Position numbers and translations under genes: made by a program. Positions 62,809-64,000 of a stretch of DNA of 64,000 bases are shown here, in pieces. Position 1 is the stretch's first letter. Every line of letters begins with the position of its first letter. The notes below the pieces were generated by a model that was not told the DNA's origin, did no database searches, and saw only the letters and a program-made list of their open reading frames with translations. The stretch spans positions 1 through 64,000 of the forward strand of contig DASZXK010000013.1 in assembly GCA_035545855.1 (NCBI GenBank). The letters run 5' to 3'. The DNA is from DASZVB01 sp035545855 (GTDB taxonomy: Bacteria > Myxococcota_A > Polyangia > Polyangiales > Polyangiaceae).

Positions 62809-64000
62809 TCAGTTCGACGCCGAGGCGCCGTCCGGGAGCACGATGCGGATCGGCTCGAGCGCGACGTTGTCGTGTTCGTCCGTCTCCGTGACGGCGTCGT
62901 CCTCGTCGACGACCGCGAGCAGGAAACGGTACCCCTCGCGCGCGTCCGCCGGGAGCGTCACCGTCACGGTCTTCTCCCGGCTCGCGCCGCCTGCGCGAAG
63001 CGCCTCCACGTCCACGTCCGCGAGCTTCCGGTCGAGTCCCGGGTCGAAGCGCGGATCGTCGGAATAGTAGATGCCGACGCGGGAGGCCGGAGCCCCGTCG
63101 CGGCCCGTATCGTGGACGGCGAGCCCCAGCTCGACGGTCCCCGACGGGGCCGCCTCCCGTTCTCTCACCGTGAAGTGGACGTCCGTCAGGTTCACCTCCG
63201 TGACCTGGAACGGGTCGGCCTCGAAGTTGTTTCGCCGGTGGAGCTCGCCGTTCTGGCCGTCGAGGTCCACGTACACGCCGAGGGAGTATCGACCGCGCGG
63301 CACTTTCGGGATGGTGACCACGTGCTGCATGATCCCCGAGTCCGTGTTCGCGGCGAGGCTCGGGACCGTCACCGCGTCGAGGAGCGTCCCGTCGCGGAGC
63401 CCCTTGCCGGCAGGGGCGAGGTACACGCCCGTCCGGAACTGCGAGGCCGCGGAGCCGCCGTGGTTCGCGATGCGGTAGGCGAGTGCGACGCGCGTGCCGA
63501 CGGGCCCCGCCGCGTGATCGATCGCGACGGGCTGCGACGTGAGATCGGGTGCGCGAAACACCCAGAACGGAAGGCTCTTTCCGTCGTTCTGCTCGTTTTC
63601 CTCGCGGACGGTGTTCTGGTCGTCCGCGACGATGCCGATCCACGTGGAGGCCGCGTAGACGCCGCACTCGGGTACGAGCGTCACCGCGCGGTCGACGCCG
63701 ATGGAGTCTCCCGCGGCGAGGTTCGGGACCATGAAGGAGTAGAGGCGCCGGTCCTTCCCGGACGGTTCCGAATACGGCGAGCAGTACACGGAAACCCGGA
63801 ACGGACCTTCGGCGTAGAACCGACTCCGGTTCTTCACCTTGCCCCGCACGGTCACGGTGCTCTGCGTGGAGCCGCGGTCCGGCGTGATCTCGACGCCCTC
63901 CGTCCGGAGATCGGGGAGGTGATCTTCCGACACGTCGAGCTCCACGGCGCGGACGTCATTTTCCGGGCGGCCGTCCGCGACGGCGCCGGCCGTGTTCAGG
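62809..64000 (-). CDS. CARDB-like repeat protein, 5' end outside the window
   Basis: At least 397 aa are visible and the frame stays open to base 64000, so the N-terminus and any signal peptide are missing. Three or more repeats of about 110-120 residues with beta-sandwich features (DLRTEGVEITPDRGSTQSTVTVRGKVKNRS, DLTSQPVAIDHAAGPVGTRVALAYRIANHG, DVHFTVREREAAPSGTVELGLAVHDTG) fit CARDB-type extracellular adhesion domains, each with an N-D-N or E-N-D end motif (EENEQNDGKSL, EHDNVALEP). Probably a secreted or surface protein. Convergent with the nucleoside kinase gene. Confidence 0.8.
   Translation of the reverse strand, partial: LNTAGAVADGRPENDVRAVELDVSEDHLPDLRTEGVEITPDRGSTQSTVTVRGKVKNRSRFYAEGPFRVSVYCSPYSEPSGKDRRLYSFMVPNLAAGDSIGVDRAVTLVPECGVYAASTWIGIVADDQNTVREENEQNDGKSLPFWVFRAPDLTSQPVAIDHAAGPVGTRVALAYRIANHGGSAASQFRTGVYLAPAGKGLRDGTLLDAVTVPSLAANTDSGIMQHVVTIPKVPRGRYSLGVYVDLDGQNGELHRRNNFEADPFQVTEVNLTDVHFTVREREAAPSGTVELGLAVHDTGRDGAPASRVGIYYSDDPRFDPGLDRKLADVDVEALRAGGASREKTVTVTLPADAREGYRFLLAVVDEDDAVTETDEHDNVALEPIRIVLPDGASASN

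Overview
High-GC DNA with dense, overlapping operons. The gene content points to a Myxococcota, probably Polyangia-like, genome: several Ser/Thr kinases, many two-component proteins, an NtrC-type sigma-54 activator, and lipoproteins with long GGSGG/GGAGG linkers and repeated Cys-rich modules. This placement is inference; no rRNA, tRNA, CRISPR array, insertion sequence or phage gene was seen.

Main result: about fifteen operon heads carry a close match to the sigma-54 promoter (consensus TGGCACG-N4-TTGCW, invariant GG and GC ten bases apart), on both strands and often as divergent pairs. The genes served are a beta-barrel protein, a Lon-like protease operon, an orphan GroEL, universal stress protein USP1, a CrtI-like/amine oxidase operon, a Zn-alcohol dehydrogenase plus two nitroreductases, a MacAB-like exporter, an SGNH esterase, a Ser/Thr kinase, a histidine kinase/NtrC pair, a TolC/RND efflux operon that ends with USP2, a PCMT-erythromycin esterase fusion, an acetyl-CoA synthetase/pyruvate dehydrogenase/ACP operon, a CBS-domain protein, and a cytochrome c-YedE fusion. 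A weaker match precedes a superoxide dismutase. In most cases the -12 element lies only 14-24 bases from the start codon, so very short leaders are predicted. The gene set resembles low-oxygen/redox stress islands (DosR regulon of mycobacteria, lxa locus of Burkholderia cenocepacia), here apparently rewired to sigma-54 with the local NtrC/HK pair (28966-31757) as candidate master regulator.

Layout: 0.4-9.1 kb, barrel protein, lon-manC-like-177 aa-DUF2267 operon, groEL, small membrane ORF and USP1. 9.1-20.9 kb, flavin desaturase/oxidase/lipoprotein operon, ADH-nitroreductase operon, ABC exporter, esterase. 21-28.5 kb, two Ser/Thr kinases around a hybrid histidine kinase, then an exported SOD. 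28.6-38.2 kb, small lipoprotein, NtrC/HK, TolC-MFP-RND-USP2. 38.2-41.9 kb, secreted intradiol dioxygenase and LamG lipoprotein (with an AT-rich palindrome), MscS channel. 42-49.1 kb, PCMT-esterase and the acs-pdh-ACP operon. 49.3-58 kb, mostly genes without sigma-54 motifs: OmpA lipoprotein, sensor hybrid kinase, small lipoproteins, desaturase, AraC regulator, GMC oxidoreductase. 58-64 kb, CBS protein, coiled-coil membrane protein, cytochrome-YedE/YedE pair, nucleoside kinase, and a CARDB-type protein cut by the window edge.

Working model (inference): a redox or energy signal activates the HK/NtrC pair and sigma-54 RNA polymerase switches on proteostasis (Lon, GroEL), stress sensors (USP, CBS), reductive flavoenzymes, acetate/pyruvate metabolism, envelope export and sulfur handling together.
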